Assembly (NCBI RefSeq): GCF_025024155.1
Contig: NW_026251732.1
Location: 248,001-312,000, forward strand
From: Gamsiella multidivaricata
Lineage: Eukaryota > Mortierellomycota > Mortierellomycetes > Mortierellales > Mortierellaceae
Direction of reading: 5' to 3'
Length of the DNA stretch: 64,000 nucleotides
The notes beneath the pieces were generated by a model. The model was not told the origin of the DNA. It worked only from the letters and a program-made list of their open reading frames with translations, and did not search any database. This document shows, one piece after another, positions 36,435 through 47,361 of the stretch (its first letter is position 1; each line of letters begins with the position of its first letter). The position numbers were made by a program, and so were the translations under genes.

Positions 36435-39400
36435 AGGCCCTCAATGCCCATGGTAGTCTACACGAACGAGGAATATGATACTTTATTTCAAGGGATGACA
36501 ATGGAAGAAGAATGAGGATATGAGAGAGGGTTGACTACAGAAAGTGTGTTTGAAGGAAGAAAGAAGAGTGTAGCAAAAGGCGATGGACGTTAACGGACTA
36601 CTTGGATACGCTTCGCTATTTTCATGGCCAATCAGAAAATTTGAGCGACGAGAGAGGGAAATAAGGCGCTGTACTGATCGCGTTTGGCTTAAAGTATGCT
36701 TAGTGACAGTGCAGACCAGCGTAAACCTCGTCTATTTTCTTTTCATCTCACGCATTGACTTCGTTATAGAAGTGATAACAGACTAGAAATAAGTCAAGGC
36801 GCATTTTCGAGCCTTGTCGTTAAAAGCTGACCTACTGGAGTCCGCCCACAAGGCCCTCAGCTCTTCTGTTCTTTTCACATTGCTCGCCTGCTCAGCTCAC
36901 TTCAAACGCAATTGGAATTTTTTCAGTCCGAGTCAGGCTTCAGCCAAGCTTAGGCTAGATGGGGAAATGGTAGAGAGACAACAAGGACTTTGTAAGCTAG
37001 ATGCCGTGATTTTGTCCCTTCGTGGTCTTCGCGCCAATTCCATCGTCTTCTACATTCACAGCACTTTTTGCCACGCGTTGTTTTGGTGATAAAAAGGGCT
37101 AATGAGCATTGGTGTGTGCACACAAAGATCGTTTTTTTTTTTTCAGAACGGCACATGCCCCGGAAATTCATAATTGCCTACCCTATATAGCCTGCATCCC
37201 GCTCGTTGGGGTCATGAGGGCCCCTCTTTGCTTACCTATTTGTTTACTTGTTTGTCTGCCTGCCTTGTGCCTGAGCTGTTTGCTCTGTTACGCCAAATAT
37301 ACCCACAAGGCCATGCGTGCGCGAGGTATGAACCGCGAGGCAGACACCTCTCTCTTCGACTATAATCGGCAATGGGACCAAAAGCACAATATATACAACA
37401 CCTTAGTATGGCCACGTTGACCAAGCCCGCTTTCAGTCAGTGGGACAAAACGTTCGCTTTGAGGTAATTTTGGGGGCTATTGATCCCCCCAGAAAATGGA
37501 ATGCATTACTGGTACGTTTCAGTTCGTTCTCAGTCACATTCCGCCTCTGCAAAGGACTGCAGCGCTATTTTGCTCCGCTTACTGTCTTTGAAAGAAATAA
37601 CGATTTCAGTCGTACAGGAGGTGCAGCAAAAGTAATGATGAATCAGCAATTAGGGACATTGGGTATAAATGATTCGTATGTCACAGCGGGATGGGTCCTA
37701 CCAGCGAGGCCGTGTGAGTAACTAGCTAAGGAAGGGAAAAGGCAAGTATCTTCTCCACGTACCAGGTATACACGGCGTCAAAGAAACAATCAATCCCCTT
37801 CCCGTTTGTCATTCGTAAGTGAACCGAACGATACATACCATTGCCGCAGAGCTGAAGGGAGTGAAGAGGAACGAACGGCAGATGGGAAACGGGAGTAGAA
37901 ACTGGGGTGGGAACGATTGTCGAGTCATATCTGATCATGGTGAAAATTAATGTGCTTTTGGATCGGTACCAAGGGACGAGTACATAGCATGCGCAAACGC
38001 ATGCAGTACCCGTAAATGCGCTCATTGATGGGGACATCTATGTCGCACAGCCAGCAAACCAGTCAATCGTGGCACATCGATCGCCATGAGGGCTGGGGGC
38101 CGTCATCTCTGGGCACAGTACAGAAGTTGCCTGCTCCTTCTTTCTTTCTTTTCTTTTTTAATGTTATCCTATCCTTCTCCCTCTCTGTATCTCGCTTTGT
38201 CATCTCTTTTTGACACCTCACTTGATTATTTGATCCACATAAGCATATAAGTCTCGCCACATTCCTCCCACCCTCACCCCTCCAAACTCAACGTCTCTGA
38301 TCTCTAAGTGGATCGCTTTGGGTAAGAGACGTCTTTTCCAGCAAAAATACAAGTGGGATGACAACCATGAGCAAGCATATACAGTAGCCTGCATCTACCT
38401 CTTCCGCTGGTTCATCAGTCTTCTCTCAGGCCTCCCATTCTCTCGCTCTCTTTTCGTACTTATCGCCAGCGTTGGCTCTTCTATCGTTGAACATTGCCCT
38501 TAAAAAAAAAAGTTATTGTTTCTCCTTCAACTTCACACTATTCATCAACAAGCCTGGAGGCAACTATACTTTTTTTGTCTGCAAGTTACGCGTTCTACAA
38601 GAACGTAGTGTTTTGTAGCGTTTGGCTATCATATTTAAAGGCAAATGTTTATAACGTCTGTAATTCTGTATTTAGTGGCAATTTGCGTACTCGTCTGCTT
38701 CGCATCCAAGGCGACTCATTCATGTTCATTCTTACTTCCCCCGGTCCACTCCTCGCTTGGGAATGTCTTCTTATTGAACCGCAGATCTCGAGACGGTATG
38801 TTCCATCTGCCCTATTGTCTACGTTGAATAAGAAAATAAAAAAGACATTCATCTCCCCAGAGCTTACAGAACTTTGATCTGTTATCCATACAAACACTGC
38901 AATCTATCCGAACCTCCTTCAGCTTTCTGCAGGAATGTGTATCGATATATGCCTAGGGCAAACGTGGTCCGTGCATACTTCATTGGGCCTTTTGATCGTT
39001 ATCAATGCATTTTGAGGAGTGTATAGACGCACCCGAACTCTCTTCAGCACGTTTGGCTCGTTTTATTTTATACAGTGGTCTCCATACGTATCCGTCGCGT
39101 CCTGAACGCGTAGTGAATATTACAGTGTTCCCTCGTTGTTCGTCTTGATAACGCATCTTTCTGTGTAACTTTCCAATCGATGAGGTGCTCTTATATCTTT
39201 CATTGCTTCTCCGCACGCGCGTTTCTATACTTCTACTACGCGTCGCGTCGGCCCATATGCTACGCGGCTGTAGTATTTGATTTGCATGCAATGCAGAATA
39301 TCATGGCCGTTTTCGACAAAGCCCAAGAGGGCACCAAACATGATATGAAGGATGATGGAACAAATTGGGCACTACAGAGCCGTGGACCACCACCCTCAAC

Positions 39401-42315
39401 TGCTGCATTTTTCTTTTCTTCTCGCATCTATATGTATTACTTCTCTGTCATTGTCTGTCCTTACTCCCCCCAGGAAAGTATTTTGCGCCCAAAACGGTAA
39501 CGTTAACCAACAAACTTCTTTTACGTTAATCTTCACGTAGGTCAAGTCTTCGCGTACCTATATTTCTTAATCCCCGACTCAGCAAGAAGTCGCAGTTTTT
39601 CTTCGACCACAACTGAGGTGTACTCAATCTTACCAAACGATCACGCCCAGGCTTTTGCTGACCATAACTACAGCCTACGCACAGTTCCAAGCAAAAAGGT
39701 AAAATAACAACAGCTGGTACACAGTGCTGTAAAACTCCCCTTTCTTCCCTCTGTAAGGGTACAGCCCAGCCTTCATTTCACTGTAGGATCCGGGCAAACG
39801 CCCGACCAATCCTGTTCAGTTATTTCATAAGTAGGCTTACATTAGCTTCGAGTATTCGGCACCTTTCCGCTATGATCCACGGGCTCCCAGTTCCTTCGAC
39901 CCCAGCGATCGTCTCCGGATGCAATCACATATCTAAGCAGTAAGACATGCACACACATTTCTATGCAAAGGCGCGCGGCGAAAACACCCAACAGCCGCAT
40001 GCTACAGCCCTCAAATTATACACTCCTGGGAGAATCATTTACATCATGTATAAGGGCGGTCAGAAGAGGGTACTCAATATAAGAAAAACAGCTATAAAGC
40101 AAAAGAGTGGCCCTATGAGCAAAGTGGGTTTAGTATTACATTCAACGCAACGAATCGAGAACAGCCGAAGGTGGGCTTAGCCTTATTACCATTCTGGCCA
40201 GCACTGCTCCATTAGAAAACATTTAACGTTTCATTGTTCAAGTGAATAAGATGAGGTGGACCCAGGCGCTTGGTGGGGGTACAAATGCAGCCCAAAATTT
40301 TTATGATCGGATCGCAATGAACGCACTCAAATATGGAAGACAATATTTTTATTTTTTAATATTTCTTTTGGCAAGAGAATACAAGAAACAGCCCAAATGG
40401 ATGTCCTACGGATAGACCTTCCACCATCCCCCGCGGAAAGTTTTTCCCATTTCATCTGCAGGCTAAAAGAAGATCCAAAAAAGGGGGCGGTGAGGGAGGC
40501 TGAACGTGCTCTCACAAGGACAGAGACTAGTCGATCGGCGTGGTTGCTCCATTCGGTTTGTCCTACCGAGAGTAGATTCGGCCGCTGCAGTGCCGTACAT
40601 CCGTCATTGTTTAATTTTCCTTGGCAAGGATATTTCTGATTTGGCCGATCGAGTCTGAAGTGTGGTCGATGGTGGATAGGGAAAATGAAGAGAGTGCATT
40701 GCAGCTCCAATTGCTGTTATTCTATACACACAGCTTTCAGGTAGACAAGCGTATGTATTGTGATGAAGGTACGGACTACGGTGCTGTTGGGCATACTTAC
40801 CGGAACCTCCCCTACTACAATACTCCTCACTCCCTCCCATTGTCCATAATCTATCCGTCTGTTTAAAAAGCAGGCGAATCCGCAGACGCGTGGCGGGCGC
40901 TCCTTTCTTATTTATTTCTCAACTACAAAAGCGTACCATTGTATTTTTATTTTTTTTATGACAGCACCTTGACTCGTCCTCTACCCGGGGTGCCATAGTT
41001 CCTCGAATTCCAACGCCACGACGCTGCGCCCCTTTCCTCATACTCTACTTGGTGCTCGCTACCATCAAAGCTGAACAGCTCGTCCACCCCGTTGTCCACT
41101 CTCTAGTTCTCTTTATCGTTGCGTTCCTTCAGCTCCAAATTCCTTCCATTTCTGGTCTTTGGTAAGGATCTTAATGTTTTTCTCCTATGGCCAAACCCCT
41201 GCTCCATACTACGTCCCACGGTGTTTAGTGCACAAGCTTACTCTGTGTTTTCCTCCTTTACACTGGCGCGTATACTATTGACTGTAACGCTATCATTGGA
41301 TCGTCAATACAATCATGATGTTTAGTCGTCTTTGCGATATTTGAGGGCTTTTTTTTTTTGTCAGGTTTTCATATTCCTGGTCAATAACATGTATGTCTAT
41401 AAGCTGGGACTAGCATGTAATTTCTTTCTACTTCCGCCTGTTCTCTCCCTGTGATTCTTTTTCTCTTCTATGTTGACGACTGCATCCGTGTCAATTAATC
41501 CATTCCCGTCTGTGGTATAGAATTTGTTTTGTTTTGTATTGATCTGCCATTGAATTACTTACACCCTCAATGGATTTGCATGTTTGTTTGGTTTCAACTG
41601 CAGTTGATGAAAATGGCCAGAAAAAAATCTGAGCTATATCATCGGCAGGATGGGATGGGGTCCAATCATTACATATCCTTCATTCGTCCCTGCTTAACCA
41701 TGGTCTGGCAACTACCCGATGCAACATGTACTAACCAAAAAACTCTCTCTCGCCTCTTATTTCTCCTTCACTCGTGCATTTTTCCATGCTGCTGCCATGC
41801 TTCTGATCCCCGCTTCCTTCCCGCATCCTCGTCTTCATCGTGCATTGTCCTCTTTCTCTATTTCTTTCTTTCCTTCTTTCTTTCTTTTTTCGTTATCCCG
41901 CTCTTTTTCCCATCCCCTGTAAACGCATCTGCTTTTTTTATCGACCGTTAAATGATTATCAGCGCCCATTGCCCCTGTTCACCTCCTCTTACTCACAGAA
42001 TAACTATCGCCATCCACGTTGACCACTGCGGAGGAAAATATTTTCCCATCCTTCACATTCTCAGTGTCGTTTTGTTCCTCTTCATTCGCGCTTCCTGAAT
42101 TTCACGCTTTTTCATTTTTCAAAAGAACCTGAGAACTACCGCCTACAGTGCTTTCACTCTTCGTTTTCAAATTCAGAGAAAGCGCGGTTGCAACGCAAAT
42201 ATCCCATTGCTTGCTTCGGCAATAGTATCAGTAGCCACATCCGCTCCATCTGCAACCATCATTCCTTGTACACTCCTCAGTATCGCTTTTCTTTCCTCGT
42301 TGCAATTTCTCTACA
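36435..42315. other. 5.9-kb gene-poor region
   Basis: No coding region could be supported: the open frames are short, overlapping and without domain content. The sequence is AT-moderate, with pyrimidine-rich tracts (38130-38200, 41760-41900). The last 0.5 kb is probably the leader and promoter of the zinc-finger gene. A long upstream region is plausible for a regulatory gene. Unannotated ncRNA cannot be excluded. Confidence 0.45.
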
Positions 42316-44412
42316 ATGGACGCTTCTTCCGCATTTATTCAGCAGCAGCGCCATCCACAGAATCATCCTCAAAATTCTCTCCAGAAGATGTCACTTGGGA
42401 ACATTGAAGAAGAACTGCAAGACCCTACTTCAATCGACGCGGTTTCCCTTGAGACCATTGGGGGGTCAAACAATTCCAGTAGAGCAGGTTTTCAGCTGCA
42501 TGATCCAACATCGAACAGCTCTGCCTCTTTTGGCGCCTCCGCGTTTGACCGTTCAAGTATCATCGCCGCGGATAGTCCCGCCTCCTTGTCGGCTGTGGTA
42601 CCACATCAGCGGCCACAGCAATTTGAAGCGACGGCCGATTTCCCAAGAATTGGATCAAGCATGGTATCGATGGGTCAACCAGGCTTTACAGTATCCCAAC
42701 AACATCACCAGCAGTCTTCGCATATGCCACTTTCGGCATCAGTGAACCTGTACCCGGCCCCGTTATCAACGCCGGGTACCCTATCGAATAGCAGTAACAG
42801 TGGCAATAACCACGCGCCTGATCCAGTTATCCCTGGTACATACGGGCAACAATCTTCGTGGCTGTGGAATGCCTACCAAGTAGAATATGTTCCAGGACTC
42901 GTCGACTCGATGCTTCAAACGCGGCAGCAGCATCAGCAAACATTACAGCAGCATCAACAACAGCAGCACGTCCAAGCTATCGAACACCCGCAGTTTCATC
43001 ACCAAGGATCTATGGAGACCGGGTTCTGGCGCCCCCCGAATCAAATGGATATTGGAATAGACGCGTTGAGCTCGGTACCTGCAACAGTATCAACCTCTTC
43101 CTCCTCTGTCAACTCACAGAACTCTCCGTTATCCTCGACGCGCCAGGAGGGAGAGGTCATGGTCCGTAGACGATCTTCAAGGGCCAAGGCGCTGTCATCT
43201 CCATTGTTACCAATCGGCCATAAGATTCATTCGCCGCTTGTTGGAAGTGGAGCCATGCGCAGACCACGGGCGCGTTCGACCGTAACATCGCCCATCTTTA
43301 CAGAGACAGCACTCTTGAGTCCACGCTCATCCTTCTCGTCTCCAACCTTGACCACCTCTGGAATGCAAGGGGTCGGAAGACCTGAGGTCAGTGGAGGGAC
43401 CGAGATGATGGGATTCCCAAATCAGAACCAGCAACGGATCCAGAGCCAAAGTGGTGCACATCCGTTGTCGCCGGAGATAAACTATCCCACCATTGGAGAC
43501 ATGCGATCACTACAGTACTTTCAGCAAATCCCTAACAACAACTCGACAATATCTGCGCCCGATACTGTTCTGGCCGGGGGAGTTCCCTCGATCCTGGACT
43601 CACGATTCGAACTCGACTTGGCGAGTCTTCTTTCCAGTGATATCAACGCATTGGGTTTCCAGGATTCTCTGTCGCCTTCGCTCACACGTTCGGCCACATC
43701 CTCGCCTTCGCCTTCGACATACTCGTCTCCGTCGCCATCTCCGACCATGCCCGCTTCGACCGCATCCACGAATACGTACGCGATCGCCAGTGGAGCTCAA
43801 CACCATTCGCTGCTGTTGCCGCCACTGTTGCCTTGCCCTGCCACCGGATGTCCCAAGGCGTTTTCACGTGTGCACAATCTCAGCGTCCACCTCACCACGG
43901 TTCACAATATCAATGCGCAGGATCTGGATCTGTCGTCGCTCTCCGCTCAGCTCTCCCCATGCCCCTCGCCTTCATCTCCACCCGGTTCTATCGCGTTTAA
44001 ATCCTCATCCATGTCGCCTTCCCCCTCTTCATCTTCGTTCGCGTTATCCAGTAGTACCGGTAGCAGCAACGCTGGAGTGCCTACGCAGCCAAAGCCCTTC
44101 CCATGCCATTTGTGCACACGGATCTTTTCTCGCAAACACGACCTTCAACGACACATCCGCGTGCACACGGGTTCGAAGCCATTTATTTGTATGAGCTGTC
44201 AAAAGGCCTTTGCAAGGACAGACGCGCTATGTCGCCATTACAAAGTCGAGGAGTCCTGTCGAAAACTCCTGGCTCAGCTCGAGGCGGATCAGGCAATAAA
44301 GAAGTTGCAGGACAGTCAAGTTCAGCAAACGTTGCAGCTCGAGGCCAAGGAGCTGCAGAAGGCACAGAAGCTGAGGCAGCAGACGCAACAGCAACAACAT
44401 CTTCAACAGTAG
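42316..44412 (+). CDS. C2H2 zinc-finger transcription factor
   Basis: One intronless frame of 698 codons. Residues 1-500 are Ser/Gln/Pro-rich and probably an activation region, with His/Gln repeats at about 205-235 and a basic RRRSSRAK stretch near 280. Three fingers follow. The first (about 507-531, CPATGCPKAFSRVHNLSVHLTTVH) stands alone. After a Ser/Pro linker comes a tandem pair, CHLCTRIFSRKHDLQRHIRVH (595-617) with a TGSKPF linker, then CMSCQKAFARTDALCRHYKVEESC (about 624-648), which ends in an H-C pair rather than H-H. The R-K-H-D-L-Q-R and R-T-D-A-L-R contacts resemble Crz1-type fungal regulators. The C-terminus is a Gln-rich coiled coil. Target genes are unknown. The long empty upstream region may hold its control elements. 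Confidence 0.85.
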   Translation: MDASSAFIQQQRHPQNHPQNSLQKMSLGNIEEELQDPTSIDAVSLETIGGSNNSSRAGFQLHDPTSNSSASFGASAFDRSSIIAADSPASLSAVVPHQRPQQFEATADFPRIGSSMVSMGQPGFTVSQQHHQQSSHMPLSASVNLYPAPLSTPGTLSNSSNSGNNHAPDPVIPGTYGQQSSWLWNAYQVEYVPGLVDSMLQTRQQHQQTLQQHQQQQHVQAIEHPQFHHQGSMETGFWRPPNQMDIGIDALSSVPATVSTSSSSVNSQNSPLSSTRQEGEVMVRRRSSRAKALSSPLLPIGHKIHSPLVGSGAMRRPRARSTVTSPIFTETALLSPRSSFSSPTLTTSGMQGVGRPEVSGGTEMMGFPNQNQQRIQSQSGAHPLSPEINYPTIGDMRSLQYFQQIPNNNSTISAPDTVLAGGVPSILDSRFELDLASLLSSDINALGFQDSLSPSLTRSATSSPSPSTYSSPSPSPTMPASTASTNTYAIASGAQHHSLLLPPLLPCPATGCPKAFSRVHNLSVHLTTVHNINAQDLDLSSLSAQLSPCPSPSSPPGSIAFKSSSMSPSPSSSSFALSSSTGSSNAGVPTQPKPFPCHLCTRIFSRKHDLQRHIRVHTGSKPFICMSCQKAFARTDALCRHYKVEESCRKLLAQLEADQAIKKLQDSQVQQTLQLEAKELQKAQKLRQQTQQQQHLQQ

Positions 44413-44614
44413 CAAGAGCAGCAGCAGTACTAAGGTTCATTAGATTATTTCTTGTAGATCAATTTTCTGTCTTGTATTTCCTCCCATCTCAATTTTGCGC
44501 ATTTACATCACCTTGTACAACTCCTCTTTCCATAATACATTATAGAAACTCTTTTGAAAACAATCATTTATTCACTCCGTGCTACTCATGCATAAACTTT
44601 ACAAAGTGCTCGCC

Positions 44615-47216
44615 CTAGATCTGGCGTGGACCCTTGTCGTAGATGGCCTTGACAGTTGGGAACCGGAGACTCCAGACTGCACCCGCATCGTCGGTCTGGA
44701 CTATCACGCCATCTCCCTCCGCTGCCGCGGCTACCGCTGTACCCATCGGCTGGCTCTCCTCAAAGTACTGGACCGTGATGGTTTTGCCAACGATCAGGCT
44801 GGGATCCTTTCCGAAGCGGATGCGATCTTCAGCTGAGAAGCCCGATCCGACTCGGACACGGTTTCCACGATGGTGGATCACGACGTTGGTGAGGACATTG
44901 TCACGCTCCTCAAATTGGCCTTGTAGAGGTAAGCGCATCGACCCAAGCATGGCTTCCTCGACCACGAACTCTGCGTCCTGGAATTGTTTGATTTTTAACA
45001 GATTGCGGCTATTTTGAGCGAGAGAGAAGAATATCGGCGTTAGATCAAAGATCAAGATCGCGATAACCCTGAACGCGTTCTCTTCGATTACTTTTTAAAA
45101 AAAAAGAGCTATACCTTCGTTTGCCCTCATATCCAATATCCTTCCGCAGCATCACACCCTCCCATCCACGCTTCATTCCCTTATTGACCATCCGTTGCAG
45201 CTGCTCAAAGCTCTCGATCTTCGTCTGCTGTAACACTCTCATCAAACCTACAACACTGCCTCCTTTCTGTTGGCTAACTTTAGAAAGTGCATCGGCGATA
45301 CCTCGGATCCGCTGCGAGAATGGCCTCGTCCCTATACGTTCCCTGAACTCCTTGTCCGTCAGGCAATCAAAGATACAGTACACAGGCATCTCAGTCCCCC
45401 CCAACGATGATCCAGACGTGCTATCTCCTCTGTCGCCTCGTCCCTGAAGATCCAAGGATTCCTCTGCGTCTTTATTGGTGCTGCTCTCGAAATATGCATT
45501 GTCATCCTCGTCAGTCATCCCTCGTCGGACAAAACTAATCGCCTTCAAGAAATTCTCCCGCCCGAACCCGTCATCCGTTCCACCTACAACAACGGCCTTT
45601 ACGTCCACTGCGGCCTGTGCATCCTCGACCGCCGCCGCTGGACTCTCATGCAAGGGCTCCGTCAAGAACATGCACACCTCTCCATCCATTATGAGCTGAT
45701 CCGGCAACTCCGCTCCTGAATGACCATCCAATCCTAGTGCTCGTGCAAAGAACCCATCCCAGCCCTCTTGTCCCCCTTGATCAGCAGAATATCTCGTTCT
45801 GACGACGTCATGTAGCGCGTCCTGTATTAAGGTTAGGCCTTCAAACCCCTTCCCGTTCCTCGATATTGTCTCGATCCCACCTGTGAGGCGATCCACACGG
45901 ACCAAACACCGTACTCCATCCAGCTTTCGAGACGCATACCATTCTGCCACTTGATCTGTCTCCACATTTGAATCCGTTGTCACCTTCTTTTTCTTCTTCG
46001 CCTTCGATTTTGCCTTACCGCTCTCAGCCTCCGAATCTGCCGCCGCCTCGTCCTTCGCAAACAACGGCTGTGCGGCCTCCACGGTTGGAAGGCTATGCCC
46101 CAGCGCCACATAGAAGCCGGGAATCAGTGTCGGGAACACCTCCCGGAGCATGCCAACGCTGCATCCAGCCTTCAGATTTTTGTCCAGAATCTTCATCAAG
46201 ACTTTTGATCGGGGCATTGTTAAAAGCTGCTCCATCCTGACTCCATAACTCAGTCCGTTCCCTTGACTCCTGCTCTTCCCAGTGGTAGTGGTGATGGTCT
46301 CATTTCCACAGAACCTCTCCATGAAGATCAAGATCGCATCGAGCGCTGTATGTCCCGAAATGGCTCTTGTCGAGAGCGCGTTTAGAAGCTGCGATAAGGT
46401 CGTGTACCCTTGTCCTAACGCCGTCGCTCGTGCCTTAGCCTCAGATCGCTGCCTCGTCGACATGTCCGGATGGTTCATCCTCGTCACCAGTCCGTCCTCC
46501 TTCTCGAAATCAACTGCTTCTCCGATGCCACCTGGAGTCAGAGACGAGGCCGCTTCATCCTGTCGTTGAGTGCGCGCAACCGCATACTTGATGATCCGAG
46601 CCGACGTGACATGAAACTGTCGTAGGGGATCATAGATCCAACCGAGCAATGGAGCCTGGTCTGCATGTTGAGCCAAGATCTCGCGTTTTTCAAGTGAAGA
46701 ATTCGTTAGCGAAAGTTCTTCGATCAGGACTTGCAGGGCGTCAAGTTCTTGAGACGGTGGGATCGTTGAGTGCTTGTAGTCGGGTATCTCAGCCCGGTGT
46801 ACAATCCCAGCAGCCGTAGCGGCAGTAGTAACATCGTCACCTATGAATGATGTTGTTGTTTTCGAGGACTTGGTCGCCGTCTTTCTAGGTTTGACTGAAG
46901 CTGATGTGGCAGTTGTACTTGATGAATCTGGAGTATCCTGAGGGACAGCCGCCTTTGTGCTCCTTGGAGGTCGGTTACGACCGCTGCTGGCGCTGGCTGA
47001 CGCCGCTTCACCGTTACTACTGCTACTCTTGGTGGTAGTGCGACCAGTGCTCTTGCGTGTTGAGAGTGTTCTGAACTGATACTCGCGAGGCCCTTGCACT
47101 ACCACGATTCTTTTTGGACCACCCGCGACATTCCGAATCAGATTCGCATGGAATGCCTCAAGTCCTGGCAACCGATGAAGACACAGTGCATATTGAAGAC
47201 GTCTTCCGGAGAGCAT
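44615..47216 (-). CDS. ATP-dependent DNA ligase, possibly mitochondrial
   Basis: Exons 47216-45115 and 45008-44615; 831 aa. A longer start at 47342 is open but lies in a less protein-like lead. The first 60 residues are rich in Arg/Leu with few acids (LSGRRLQYALCLHRLPG), like a mitochondrial presequence. A Ser/Thr/Lys-rich spacer follows. Nucleotidyltransferase motifs are present: motif I KLDGV with nucleophile K431, SRNGKGF (Ia/III region), LIMDGEVCMF, EGVMLRKDIGYEGKRS (IV) and LLKIKQF (V), which is reached only after splicing. The OB-fold domain (about 725-831) ends RFPTVKAIYD. Short-domain ligases of this pattern resemble kinetoplast and phage-type ligases more than DNA ligase I or IV. Likely role: sealing nicks, perhaps in mitochondrial DNA (inference). 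A Lys-rich KSKAKKKKK insert lies before the catalytic domain. Confidence 0.85.
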
Positions 47217-47361
47217 CTTGCTTATGGTCTTAAAAGTGCAGGGATATGTACGAAGGAAACAGCGGGATTTAGAACTAGCTATGATCAAATTGGTACAACT
47301 ACGCCGTAGTGGACATAGAAAAAAGTATATTTTCTTTAGCATTTAGACTGGAAAGAGGTGT

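Noticed and set aside
43521..43867. Minus frames inside the zinc-finger gene
   Set aside because: Antisense shadows of Ser-rich codons.
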